DNA of 64,000 nucleotides from Dreissena polymorpha (lineage: Eukaryota > Mollusca > Bivalvia > Myida > Dreissenidae): assembly GCF_020536995.1 (NCBI RefSeq), contig NC_068360.1:91244919-91308918 (forward strand), read 5' to 3'. Shown here one piece after another: positions 13,001 through 23,415 of the stretch. Made by a program: the position numbers and the translations under genes. The notes under the pieces were generated by a model that ran no database searches, was not told the origin of the DNA, and saw only the letters and a list, made by a program, of their open reading frames with translations. How positions within the stretch are numbered: position 1 is the first letter of the stretch; every line of letters begins with the position of its first letter.

Positions 13001-14130
13001 AGTAGTAAATGACATTAAATTTGTGAGGAACAAATTGTTTTCGTTTCATGTATTAACTGCAGATGAATTTGTTCAAGTGCGTGCCTGCTTGGATCGCATG
13101 AAGGACATGACTATGATTCCAGGGCTTAAGATAACTGAAGAAGAGCGGATTTCAATAACACAGGCAATGAAACTAAACAAGGGTCATTGGTTCAAGTGCC
13201 CGAATGGTAAGTTGTAAATATGTGAAACTGTTGGGCACTTTTTATTACCTTTACTTATGATTTTTGTTTTTGTGTTATTTTTTGTTCCGAATAAGACACA
13301 TTTGACTTTCTAGCCAACTAGCTGCGTTCAAAAGAAGGCAAAACTGAAAAGCCGGGGCTCACGTTTTCAGTCCTTGCTGCAACGGCATATCTGTTAGCGA
13401 TTGATCATACAATATTAAGTATTGCCATTATCTACATTAATTTTAATGACGATGAAATGTTTACAGTAACTAACATAAGGTTCTCGTATCTACATTTACT
13501 AACTACTAAAATCTGCTCAACTTGCACTAGAGAAGCTTAAAGAAGTTAACTGACTGCAAAAATATGACTATATACTGAGAAACCGGGTACACATTCTAAA
13601 GAAAAATATTTTGACAAAAAAACGTGCATTTAATACCCACATTTCTAAGGTTTCGAATTAGTAATTGGTAAACTAACTACACAACATCCATTTTAAGTAT
13701 GACATTTGATAAGGACACTCAATTAAAATATACAATCATCAAAATGAATTTTGCTGATTGCGGACAGCATATACTAAACTTTGATTTAGTCAAAAATGGA
13801 ATTCATTTTACCTAAAGAATACCATATATTATTAGCTTAATAAAAGTATCCATATTTACTCCTGTCATTATTCATTTTTAAGTAAAGGAGATACACTATA
13901 TGTTGCATTATTTGAAATATAACGTTTAAGGGCACGTTTACGCCATCGATGATTGCGGAGGGGCAAACCAAAGGTCAAAATGTCCAGAATGCAAGGCGGA
14001 CATTGGTGGGGAGAATCATCGACTAGCGGAAGGGAACCAGTTGGCGTCGGAAATGGACGGAGCAACGTTTGCAGCGTATTCAGAAGAGGCGAATAACCTT
14101 GGGAACTTTAACCTCGATGATCTTCATTAA
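7041..14130 (+). CDS. ZNFX1: ZNFX1-like SF1 helicase with NFX1-type and RZ-type zinc fingers
   Basis: Two coding exons, 7041-13206 and 13931-14130, encode 2121 residues (human ZNFX1, from memory, is about 1900). Residues 1 to ~300 are polar and probably disordered; a helical region and a UPF1-like superfamily 1 helicase core follow. Visible motifs are Walker A GPPGTGKT at 778-785, VEEAAE at 1194-1199 in place of DEAA, GDHKQLRP at 1220-1227, QHRMRP at 1261, VDNYQGEE near 1372-1379 and ALSRAR at 1408-1413, with a charged insert at about 860-1150. Cys/His-rich NFX1-type fingers span roughly 1451-1750. The C-terminus is an RZ-type finger (HWFKCPNGH..CGG..KCPEC..DIGG). A 3' splice site ends at 6998 and the exon opens with an in-frame TAA at 6999-7001, so 7041 is its first possible Met. 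Known family roles are dsRNA sensing and antiviral defence in vertebrates and small-RNA inheritance in nematodes; the bivalve role is inferred. All helicase motifs are intact. Confidence 0.95.
13207..13930 (+). other. Last intron of the ZNFX1-like gene
   Basis: The donor AATG|GTAAGT is at 13206/13207 and the acceptor GTTTAAG ends at 13930. The intron is 724 bp in phase 1: the split codon G|GG gives Gly, so the join reads CPNG-HVYAIDDCGG. Without splicing the frame ends four codons past CPN, at a stop in the intron, cutting the RZ finger in half. The pyrimidine tract before the acceptor is weak, but the protein match across the junction is strong. Confidence 0.92.
13931..14130 (+). CDS. ZNFX1: Terminal coding exon of ZNFX1-like gene (RZ finger)
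   Basis: This exon encodes the end of the RZ-type zinc finger, with Cys residues in DDCGG and KCPEC followed by ADIGG. An acidic tail (EMDGATFAAYSEEANNL, ending DDLH) precedes TAA at 14128-14130. The finger is shared by RNF213 and ZNFX1 and is known in those proteins for zinc and nucleic-acid or ubiquitin-related functions. The exon has no Met start of its own and makes sense only when joined to 13206. No clear AATAAA was seen close downstream. Confidence 0.93.
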
Positions 14131-15293
14131 ACTTGTATGAAACATGTTTTTAAATGCAGTGCTTTGTACCAAATAGACAAAAGATTGCAGTTGGTAGGAC
14201 TATATTCCTTAAAGTTTCTGTAAAGCATTTAAACCATTACGAAATGGTTGAAATTACAGGGCTCGACGTGCCCTTCGTATTTATTGTTTTATAATACACA
14301 TGCTTATTCATCCGAATTATAACCGTTAAAATATTCATATATTTTGCGATAAATAACCCGACTGAAATCAGCAATCTCTTTGAAAAGACGAATTTAAATT
14401 TGTTTAACTGTGTTCGCATAATTACCGTTTTGTTTAACTATTTAAAGATAGTTGGTCTTTTAATGTTGTTACATTTCAAATTTCAAAGAGTTTCATACAC
14501 GTTTTTAAGAAGCCATTGACATTTCGCAGCGATGTTTTGCGTCACGACCCACTTGAGGCAGCAACTGTGTAGGGGTGTGTGAGTGACGTTACTAAAAATC
14601 GTCCTCCCTATTATTAAATATAATTATTTCATGCTTGTCTCAATTAAACTGGGTCTAAAATAGAAGAATATCTTAGGCTGATCTTTGAAATTGTAACACT
14701 GACAAAGACATACAACTTTAAGAATTAATACACATGTATATAATTGTTATATAAATGCAAATTCCATGTATATCAACGCTTTGTATGTTGAGCATTTAGA
14801 ATCAATTTTGCACCAGCGTATTTATTTCAAAAGAAATATTGTTTAGGAATACAATGTTCTACATGTTCTACAATACATGGGCATATAGGCTGTACATGTA
14901 ATGCATTTTGTCACACATATTGAAAGAACAAGTCAACAAATTAGTATCACGGTAATGGTTCTATTTTGCAGAAATATTTAATTGACCATATATATTTTTT
15001 TATGGATGTCTATCGTTTAACTTTTGCAAACGTATGTATATTTTTAAAGCGTATCTAAAGTATTTGTATTTTAAAACGCACGGTTTAATGCTGCGTAGTT
15101 CTGTATAAATTTCATTAGCAATTAAAAAGTAGAAGTATTTTTAATTAAAAGCTTAATTGTTATACTGATATTTGCGAATCATTTACTTGAGCCATGATGT
15201 ATGTCTAAACGTTACCGTTTTAGCTCGACTATATAAGAAAAGGCAAGTTATTATTCTCTTCCCATCGTCAGCGTCGGCGTCCGAGCTATGTTA
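14131..15293. other. 3' flank of ZNFX1-like gene, nothing else recognised
   Basis: It presumably starts with the 3' UTR. No canonical AATAAA is obvious in the first few hundred bases. No other gene or repeat was recognised. Confidence 0.5.
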
Positions 15294-15700
15294 GTAAGTT
15301 ATTCAGGATTGAGTTGAGAAAGTTCAATCAAACTTTAAATATAAATTCCATATATTAAAATGAAGCAGAAAGCTAAGTTTGGTAACTCTAGTTCAAACTT
15401 TGTCAATATTAGGGACGAATTTACATCTGCACTGTATACGCAGATTACAGAAAAGCTAAAGATGTCGGTAAGCTAGTTGATCAGGAATAAGTTGAATAAT
15501 TTTATTCAAACTTAAAATATGTATTTCGAATATTAAAAAGACCATAACGACTAATTAACTCTGTTGTTCAAAAAGTCAACATTAGGCGACAGGTAAAAAT
15601 TGGAAATTAATTTGTTCATCATTGGCAAGTAAAAGTGTTTCGGTAAGCTAGTTTTTCTGGCTTGAAGGAGTTCGATCTAAATTAAAACGTAGACTTTAGC
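15294..15700 (+). repeat. Degenerate tandem repeat, ~175-bp unit, about 2.3 copies
   Basis: GTAAG(T/C)TA-type unit starts recur at 15294, 15468 and 15643, spacings of 174 and 175 bp. Each is followed by an AGGA(T/A)TGAGTT-like block, TTCAATCAAACTT and a TATTAAAA stretch. Units are clearly diverged. Just upstream is TCAGCGTCGGCGTCCGAGCTA, a phrase resembling 18270-18300. At about 15700 a B-box-like GGGTTCAAATCC may be a scrap of a tRNA-derived SINE. Confidence 0.6.
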
Positions 15701-17973
15701 TTCCAGAGGTCCCGGGTTCAAATCCATGGGATGGTATTTTGTATTGCACTTCTTCATTACCATTGTGATTACTTACTTTTATAACAACTAAAGATGTGTT
15801 AGTAAATATATTAAATCACATTGTTCAAAAATACGAAAATCTGTTCCTTTTAAGCCCCTTTAATACAATAACATATTATCGAAACTAAATTTTAGATTTC
15901 GGATACAGAGTATATTTATAATGATATGAACGCTCTATGTTAATTCAACTAAGCCTTTCCTTGTCTATCTTTGAACATATTTTGCTTCCCGCTAAAATGG
16001 AAAGATGAAACTCTGAATCGGTTTTAAAAATGCCGGAGTATGTAAAGAAAATGGCATAAAAGTAGGAGCATCAATCGTTCTTATGTTTTTATAACTACAA
16101 TGTCATTAACTTTAGGCCTTTACTACAATTTATTACGAATATGACGTCTGTGTGTGTTTTCCAATTTATTGTATAAAAGTCTTTGATATAAATCAGGAAT
16201 ACAACCCAATAAACACAAACGTTTGAAAATAAAACTTATACTTATTGTTTGATAGGTTTATTGATTGGCACGCACTTGCGATCCATATGCATATGCTATA
16301 AAACGTCATCCGCAAAGAAAACAAATCGTCTACTGTTTAAATTAGCATGGCATTTGCTTTGTTTATCATGCGTTAAATCAATACAATAATTGCATTGTAC
16401 TGTGTATTGTTCAAGTATTAATAACATTTAAACACGTTTTTGAACACTACTTACTGCATCTTATGTGTAATTAAAATACTTTTTTTGTATTTTTGTTTGT
16501 TCTTAAACAGTATGTTTTACCATTTTATCATATTAAAATGATTTAACTTAGTATTTTCTTTTGTAATGCAAATTAATGCATTGATGTTTTGTTATGCGAT
16601 GTGACATGCTATAATGTGACGTGATGTAATGTTATGTAAGAAAGTATGACAGAAATTCGTATATCTGTGTAGTTTTACATTCATTGATATTATTGTCCGT
16701 AGTATATTATTTAATAATCAATAACGGGAAACATGCTGTCCGGATTATTAACAAGCTGTTTTTTTATTAATTCCCAATGACGATATACAAAAGGGATTTT
16801 TTTTGCTCTTAGTTTATGGTCGAATTTTATTTCCCTAGTTGTTGCAGAAAACAAACTTATTACGAACGACACATTTGGGCATAAGAAAGAAACATGTCGG
16901 GGAAATATGGAAACTTGTTTCTATTTAAAAAAGATATGATATGTACTAGCTCAATAAAATCAATACTATATATAAGTAAATGTTTATTTTGTTATTTGTC
17001 AACATAAATATCAGCGAATAACATGAAAACGAGTGCATAAATACAGCATGTTTTTCGTAAAACACGCGTGTATATGTAAGTGTTTTAGATGGTCTTTTGC
17101 AAATGCCGATTCTTTATATTGCATTTCACGGGTATAAAGAAAGAGGCCTTTTTAATGATATTGGCACGTCCGTAGCTAATTGTGTAAAATTCCTTTAAAC
17201 ACTTTGGCGTTTTTATTTGTGGCGTTTCCATGATTAATAAAATGTATGTATTTTTTTAACTCTATATGTCAGCGTGTGTTTATATTTGTATGTGTAGGTA
17301 TTTTAAATTATGATATGTCCAAACGTGTTTACATCACTTTCTTCAATTATATTAAATGGTAGCATATCAATAAAATGGTTTAACGACATTATTTCAACCT
17401 GTTTGGTCTCTTTTTAGTTGTAGATATTTTATTGATGGAGTCACTACATTTTGATTAAACAAAATATTCATTGTTACATTTTCCTTTGTATTAATTATAA
17501 TGTTTTGAACAGGAAATTGAAGACTATGTAAATTACATTTTATAACATAACATACGGACATTTACACTTCTCTTTGTGTACCTAAATACAAATTCAGTTT
17601 TTTATACCCGATGTCTCATGTTGAAAATAAAGCATCCGACACCTACAAAGAGTTATATTGAATCAAACTACACAACTTCTAAAAGTGTGCTGATATCACA
17701 ATAGCCTTTAAAATTTCTTTATCAGCAGAAATTAATGTATCTGGATGATGACTTCACCGCTTTCAGAATAATGCGCAACACTCATATTATATTAAAAGAC
17801 AATTAACTTGCGTTCATTCTGAGTCACTGTACACATACACAAATTCAGTGCCCGGTTGAAAAAAGAAACATCAATCTTCACTGCCATTCAGTTTAAAAGC
17901 ACGTGGACGTTTGGGTAAAGTTATTAAACTTTCGCCGATAGCACAGGTCGCCTTGAAACACAGTCGAGTTGTT
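15701..17973. other. AT-rich intergenic DNA, nothing recognised
   Basis: No supported exon, RNA gene or repeat family was seen. Around 16590-16640 there are short irregular ATGTGAC-like reiterations only. Confidence 0.5.
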
Positions 17974-18083
17974 ACCTGTGTAGAACCAGTACTTTGTGTT
18001 TTAAAACACGATTTTTGAAACGATCCCTTACAGAGGACATAATGGTCGCTAGGCGGTGTCCATTTGTCTATTCCACCACGACC
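17974..18083 (-). repeat. Degraded tRNA-derived SINE, reverse orientation
   Basis: Read on the minus strand, it begins GGTCGTGGTGGAATAG and runs through a degraded A-box/B-box head. It reaches the conserved body phrase that reads AGAACCAGTACTT on the plus strand. The same order and phrases occur at 28320-28459, so these are two copies of one SINE family. This copy is the more decayed. Confidence 0.55.
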
Positions 18084-18508
18084 ATCACGTTATGTATTCA
18101 AATATGTAGAAATAGTAGAAAGCATGTATATGTACGAGATAAAAACCTTATGCCTGAAACACGGGCCTTCCCTTTAAGACCTGGCATCTGTAGTTAATGT
18201 GTGACTATAACAAATAAGTTTAATTATCAAGATTATTCATAGATTTGTCCGAGATATACTACGCACCCATACGTCGACGTCGTTGTCGGCGTCGGCGATC
18301 GCGTAATGCAATGGTTCAAGTTTGAGCGCAACATCTCGATAGCACTGTTTCTACTTGAGAAATTTCACTTAACCTTCACACAAGTGTTCAAGATAATTGT
18401 TAAGGTATGTATCCGAATTTAAAATTCCCCACCTCTGACCTGCAATTAAGCCTGTGTATGTCCCATTTTACTAAAACAATCAGATCAACGTTTGCGTGCA
18501 ACTACTTC

Positions 18509-18586
18509 ATAGATATATAGATATATATATATAGATATATATAGATATATAGATATATATATATAGATATATAGATATATATATTT
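18509..18586. repeat. ATAG/AT microsatellite
   Basis: Irregular runs of AGATATAT and ATATAG units span about 78 bp. The tyrosine/isoleucine/serine-rich antisense frame through it is an artefact of the repeat. Confidence 0.9.
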
Positions 18587-20254
18587 ACTACATATATTGC
18601 GATAAAATAAAATGTCCAGAGTTTCTAGAAACACTCGCAGGCTAATAATATCGATTACGGTCACCATTTGTTTCGTAAGATTGGCCCCTGTTGAATTTAT
18701 ACTAGTAAAAGTCGGGTAAACTCGCAAAATCAAATTCATGTTTTTGTTCGCGTGCGTATCGCTGTAACAACTTCAGATATTCAATTGCGCAGTTATTAAA
18801 ATGTTATGTCTTCGTGATCATGATTCAGGGTGAGTCTCTTGACGATAAGTTCTATAAAAGTTAAATCGTCATGTAACACCCAGGGTCCGGTTTAATGAGA
18901 GCGACCATGGTCGGGCGACTATGGTTGTACCAGCGAATAATAGTCGTGCGACGATAGCCGTGTTTAATGGAGAGCGACGGTCGTCAATCGACCGCGCGTT
19001 GTTCGACATATTGTCGAGCGACCGCAGTCTACCCCTTACACCACGACTGCTCGTCGCTTGACGCTTTGTCGGCATTGAAAACCCGTGCAAAATGAACGCG
19101 GATAGTTTCGAGTTTAATCATGGCGGCCTCCATGCGACTTGTTCATTGAATGCGGAGACATTTTCGAAGAGAGCGAGTTTTTCGGCGTAAGCTGTATTAA
19201 GCCAGCTTTTCACCCTGACTTGACCTTTGTAAGTGTCCAATAATACTCAAATAAAATTTCCCGCGGCTAGGTACGAATGAATACACTTCATTTATTCCAT
19301 TGGCTGATTTGAGTATAACACCAGAACATTGGAAACATATCCGCGTCTTTGTAACACTGTTTTACTGCATGAAACAATTTTATCTCTAATGAAAAGGCTC
19401 AATAGATAGAACAGTTTTACAATCAATTTTCGACATAAATACAGTTTGTGCGTTCACCTTTTATTTTCAGAGAATTAACAGCGCAAAAGCGTTTATACTA
19501 AAGGCTATGTTGTCATATTTAGTACTTACTTGCATTGCATTTAAACCCGCGAGGTTTCGGGTCATTACGCGGCCATTTGTGAAAGTCAGAGTTTATATAC
19601 AGTTCATCACCGGAGTTCGCAGAAGGGGTTGCGATCATTGTGTTACACCGGTCTTACTGACAATAACGTAGTGACTGTAATGCATTGCATTCCAATCCGC
19701 AAGGTATCAAGGTCAGTTTGCGGTCAGTTGCAGAAATCTTTATATAAACGCCGTCTCGTAAACTTTGTGCACTTGAAGTCTGTTTTGATCAGAGAGATAC
19801 TAAATAAAGATATTCGGCGATATTATTGTGGTATGTCAATCATCGATTTTTAATATGGTTTCAACATTTGCATGATAAGGACCAATTTTGATAAAATTAA
19901 TTAGAAATATTTATCCATTTGGACCAGTTTATTAAGCATGAGCACAATAATTCACTATACTATAATTATGCAATTAAATAAGATTCGAGTATTGCCGGCT
20001 GACCTATATGCACTCGTTTATTTTCATGTTTCTTGTGTTGTTCTATTCTGTAAATATAGATATCTGAGTAATAATATCACATAAAGCAAAATAAGCCACG
20101 AAATCTGGCGCAACACCCCGTAATTGATTTGCCTATGATGTAGCTAAGAACTGCGCAGAAAAAAGGCATCCGCTACTTTTTATCTCATAGAGATAACTTT
20201 TGATCGTTCATAAACATCGACCACAATCAACGCCGTATATCTTTTTTAAAGATA

Positions 20255-20463
20255 TTTCTTGTTAGAGATAGGTTGAATCCATTAGACATGAACAATGATG
20301 ATGAACTTTTCCGTCGATTTCGCTTACCAAGGAGAGAGCTATTGGAGCTCATAGACACCTTTGCTGTAGATCTAGAATACGTTTCCGAAAATTTATACAA
20401 TATTGAATCATCAATATGCGTATTTCCCATCCAATACACGGATGTCTCGAGCAAGGGAAAGTA
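20255..20463 (+). pseudogene. HARBI1-like transposase N-terminal remnant
   Basis: The translated stretch RDRLNPLDMNNDDELF, then RRFRLPRRELLELIDTF, then AVDLEY matches the start of Harbinger/HARBI1 transposases, which typically begin with a NP(L/F)D..DDE.....RF.L.R segment. The reading ends about 40 codons later and the DDE catalytic region is not recognisable downstream, so this is a truncated exon or relic. It lies centrally within the TIR-bounded element at 18877-22890, which supports the assignment. Confidence 0.7.
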
Positions 20464-20835
20464 ATACATATCAGTAGTTTAGAAGAAATGCACTTAATTG
20501 ATTTACCTTAATAACAATGGGATAAATATGTTTTATGATGCTAAACGTCGCGTCATTTATTTTTCTCCCGGCTTATTAAGAGTAGTATTAATAACAGAGA
20601 GGAGTGCAAACTGTTCACTGAAAGTTAAAGGTAAGTCCCACAGGAAGGCAATGCGCAAATAATCCCTGGTTTATGTGCACCAATATCATTCAATAAACTG
20701 CTCATTAAGGGCAACTTTCTTTGGAACTTATCTTGGCCTATAATTCGCAAATTGTACACGTACGTTGAGATGAATTCAGTTGAAGGCACTGATTTTACAT
20801 TCAACGTGTCCCGTTGACGCATTACTCTACATATG

Positions 20836-21096
20836 GTCCATGCTCTGTAAAAAGGGGTTTAATCCATGTGCGTAAAGTAACGTCCACTATTAGCCTGTGT
20901 AGTCCGCACAGGCTAATCAGGGACGACACTGTGTGCCTAAAATAGACTTTTGTTAAGGAGGCACTTTCTTTAAACGAACAATATCATAAAATCGGAAAAT
21001 ATCGTCCCTAATTAGCCTGTGCGGACTGCCTAGGCTAATCTGGGACGACACTTTACGCACATGCATTTAACCCACTTTTGACAGAGTACGGCTCAT
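20836..21096. repeat. Foldback MITE-like element, copy 2 (nested)
   Basis: Same organisation as 3329-3587. Outer arms contain ATCCATGTGCGTAAAGT and the inverse ACTTTACGCACATGCAT. Inner palindromes are AGCCTGTGTAGTCCGCACAG and AGCCTGTGCGGACTGCCTAG. The middle contains CATAAAATCGGAAA, also shared with copy 1. It lies inside the Harbinger-like element and so inserted after it. Confidence 0.8.
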
Positions 21097-22890
21097 ATAT
21101 ATGCTGAACTATATGGAATGACAACATACATGTATATTGATAGCATTCTTTTAAAATTGTAAAAATACACCATGGTATAAAAACGGCAAATTCTTATACC
21201 ATACGCACAAATGATTTATACATGCAGTAAAGTGTAAAGTAAAATGGTGTTGATACATAGTTACATGTGCACAACTTTAATGTTACTCCAACAATAGCTT
21301 CATCACTTCGTGTTTATATATAAGAAACAGTACCAATTTAATTTTGTAATAACAATATTGAATGAGTCATATAACCTACATCAATATTAATAATGAATAA
21401 TGGCTTTTAGAAGAAAGAATTTGTGGTTACAACGAATGAAGGGAAAAACAGAAACAAATATCAACAAATAGAGGATAAGTATTTTCCCTCATGAATCATT
21501 ACGTCATTTTTGTAGGTTGAGAAATAAAATGATATATTGATAAAGACATCAATAATGAAATAAAATCACAAAAATAATGCTAAAAACACTCGGATCGGTT
21601 TCGAGCCATCAATAACCAGACTAATATCTTAAATACAGACAAGATAAGTGTAAGTAAACTTTTTTGTAATACTGACAGATGCTTCAAATATTCATCTGAT
21701 TAATCTCCTAGTACCGACAGTACGAATTCATGACGTTTTTTTCAGATAAGATGTGAAATATATCCTGTATACAAATACCGTTTACTTTAGACAAAACAGC
21801 ATGGTATCAATAAAGCAGATCTCAGATATGTTGACAGTATTATAAAATATGCAGGAACGAACTCCCCGAAATACAATTTTCTCAGCACCATGTACCTAGA
21901 TTTATTTAGAAGAGTCCCATACATATTATTCGAGTATGTGTATCAAGTTGAAGTGAAATTTACAATGGAACATGAATAATTAACAAAACGATCATTGCCC
22001 AGATAAAGTGTCATAAGTTCAATCCTATAAAATAGAAATATCAACCTTATTTAGATAGATTATCATTTATATGAATTTTGCAGACGATAATGCAATGTAT
22101 CAAACCTTTAAGTGCAATAATTATTGGGCACAGATTTAGAAGCCAGATATAAAAGCACATTTTAACAAAAATGTCTCAGCAGTATGTCCATAATCATTAG
22201 TGAATTCCAGAGCTGATTGCAAACCCGTTATTTGGTTTTAAAGACTTCCGTAGACATCCAGACTCCACAATGCAGTTTTTGCACGCGTTTTCCTCGATCT
22301 ACGAGCATTATTCATTCGATCCTTCCTTCCGTCCGATTTGTCGAGCGCACTAATTCATATTGGTATATGGTGAATATTCATATAAATGTACGGTCTTTAG
22401 TACCAACATCTTGAAACTGCGTTGGCAAGTATGTTTGAGGTTCTGCAATTTTGACACGCGAAAGGACATTGTCCAGAGACGCGTGAACCATAGTAGTAGA
22501 TTTTATTTCATTGCGTCAGATTTTGTATTTGAACTTTGAACACTTAATGAATATTATTACAAACACACCTTTGACGAAGAATCCGCAAGCGAATTCTGTT
22601 TAAACAAATAATATCATATTATTTTAACAAATTTAAGATTTACTTTTCGTGATATGAGTTTTCGCACAATAAATTAAAAAAATGTTGATGGCGGAAGTGA
22701 TAATTTTCTAAAAATAGCGACTACAACGACCGCAGTCGACTGACCACACAGTCATGCGACCACAGTCGCGGCAAATTTCTCCGTGAACGCGACAATTTGT
22801 CAGATTGCGGCCGACAACCGTCGGTCGACCGCACAGTCGCGCGACTACAGTCGTGTTTTGTAGTTTTTTTTATTAAACCGGACCCAGGCT

Positions 22891-23415
22891 GAGTAAGGTA
22901 ACATGTTGAGGACGACAATAATTTATTCGACATGACCAACAAAGCAAATTTGAGATGCATTTGTTATAAAGAAACGTATAAGCGCAATTCTTTACCATTT
23001 CTACATTTCTGTGAACATATGTCGGACATCTTGTGATAATTTATGACAAAATATTATTGCTGGTCAAAAAATGGAATGCCATTGACATACTATTTATTTA
23101 TAAAAGTTTATTGAGATCAAATTGTGATAAGACGTCCAGAAGTTATTGTATTTGTTTTTCTTGACTTTTTTCGTGTTTACGGTAAACCAGGTGCGTACGC
23201 ATAATTATTCAACTTCGTGCTTGCCATGTAAAACTTTGACGAGGATTTCTCACCGTTTCTACAAAGGTCCTATTGAATATAGATACAAACGAAACGTCTG
23301 GCAAACATGTATAGCATTCAGTGAAGTAAAACCGTTTTTGTGGTAAGCGTAGCGTCATAGGCGTATGTCTTTCAGCGCGGAGATTGTGATATTCTAAGTA
23401 AACAAATGATTCAAA
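22891..23415. other. Duplicated flank before IgGFc copy A
   Basis: The first ~75 bp (GTAAGGTAACATGTTGAGGA onward) match 29230-29280 and 52605-52650, forming the right half of a duplicated block split by the transposon. The rest has no recognised feature. No equivalent of the signal-peptide exon seen in copies B and C was found. Confidence 0.5.

Larger units (their letters stand above)
18877..22890 (+). mobile_element. Harbinger-like DNA transposon, decayed
   Basis: The left end reads CCAGGGTCCGGTTTAAT and the right end, inverted, CCTGGGTCCGGTTTAAT (one mismatch). Subterminal regions on both sides (18900-19060 and 22720-22860) are packed with GCGACxxxGGTCG- and CAGTCG-type short motifs, as in transposase-binding subterminal arrays. 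A HARBI1-like transposase remnant lies at 20255-20463 and a separate foldback element is nested at 20836-21096. I could not make out a clean 3-bp target duplication. Uninterrupted paralogues of the insertion site occur near 29220 and 52605. Internal sequence is mostly non-coding, so this copy is non-autonomous. Confidence 0.75.

Noticed and set aside
23146-23346. Possible signal-peptide exon (MYLFFLTFFVFTVNQV) for copy A
   Set aside because: Hydrophobic start is tempting, but it does not resemble the MAHM(H/Y)WVILASLF exon of copies B and C and there is no matching donor and phase.
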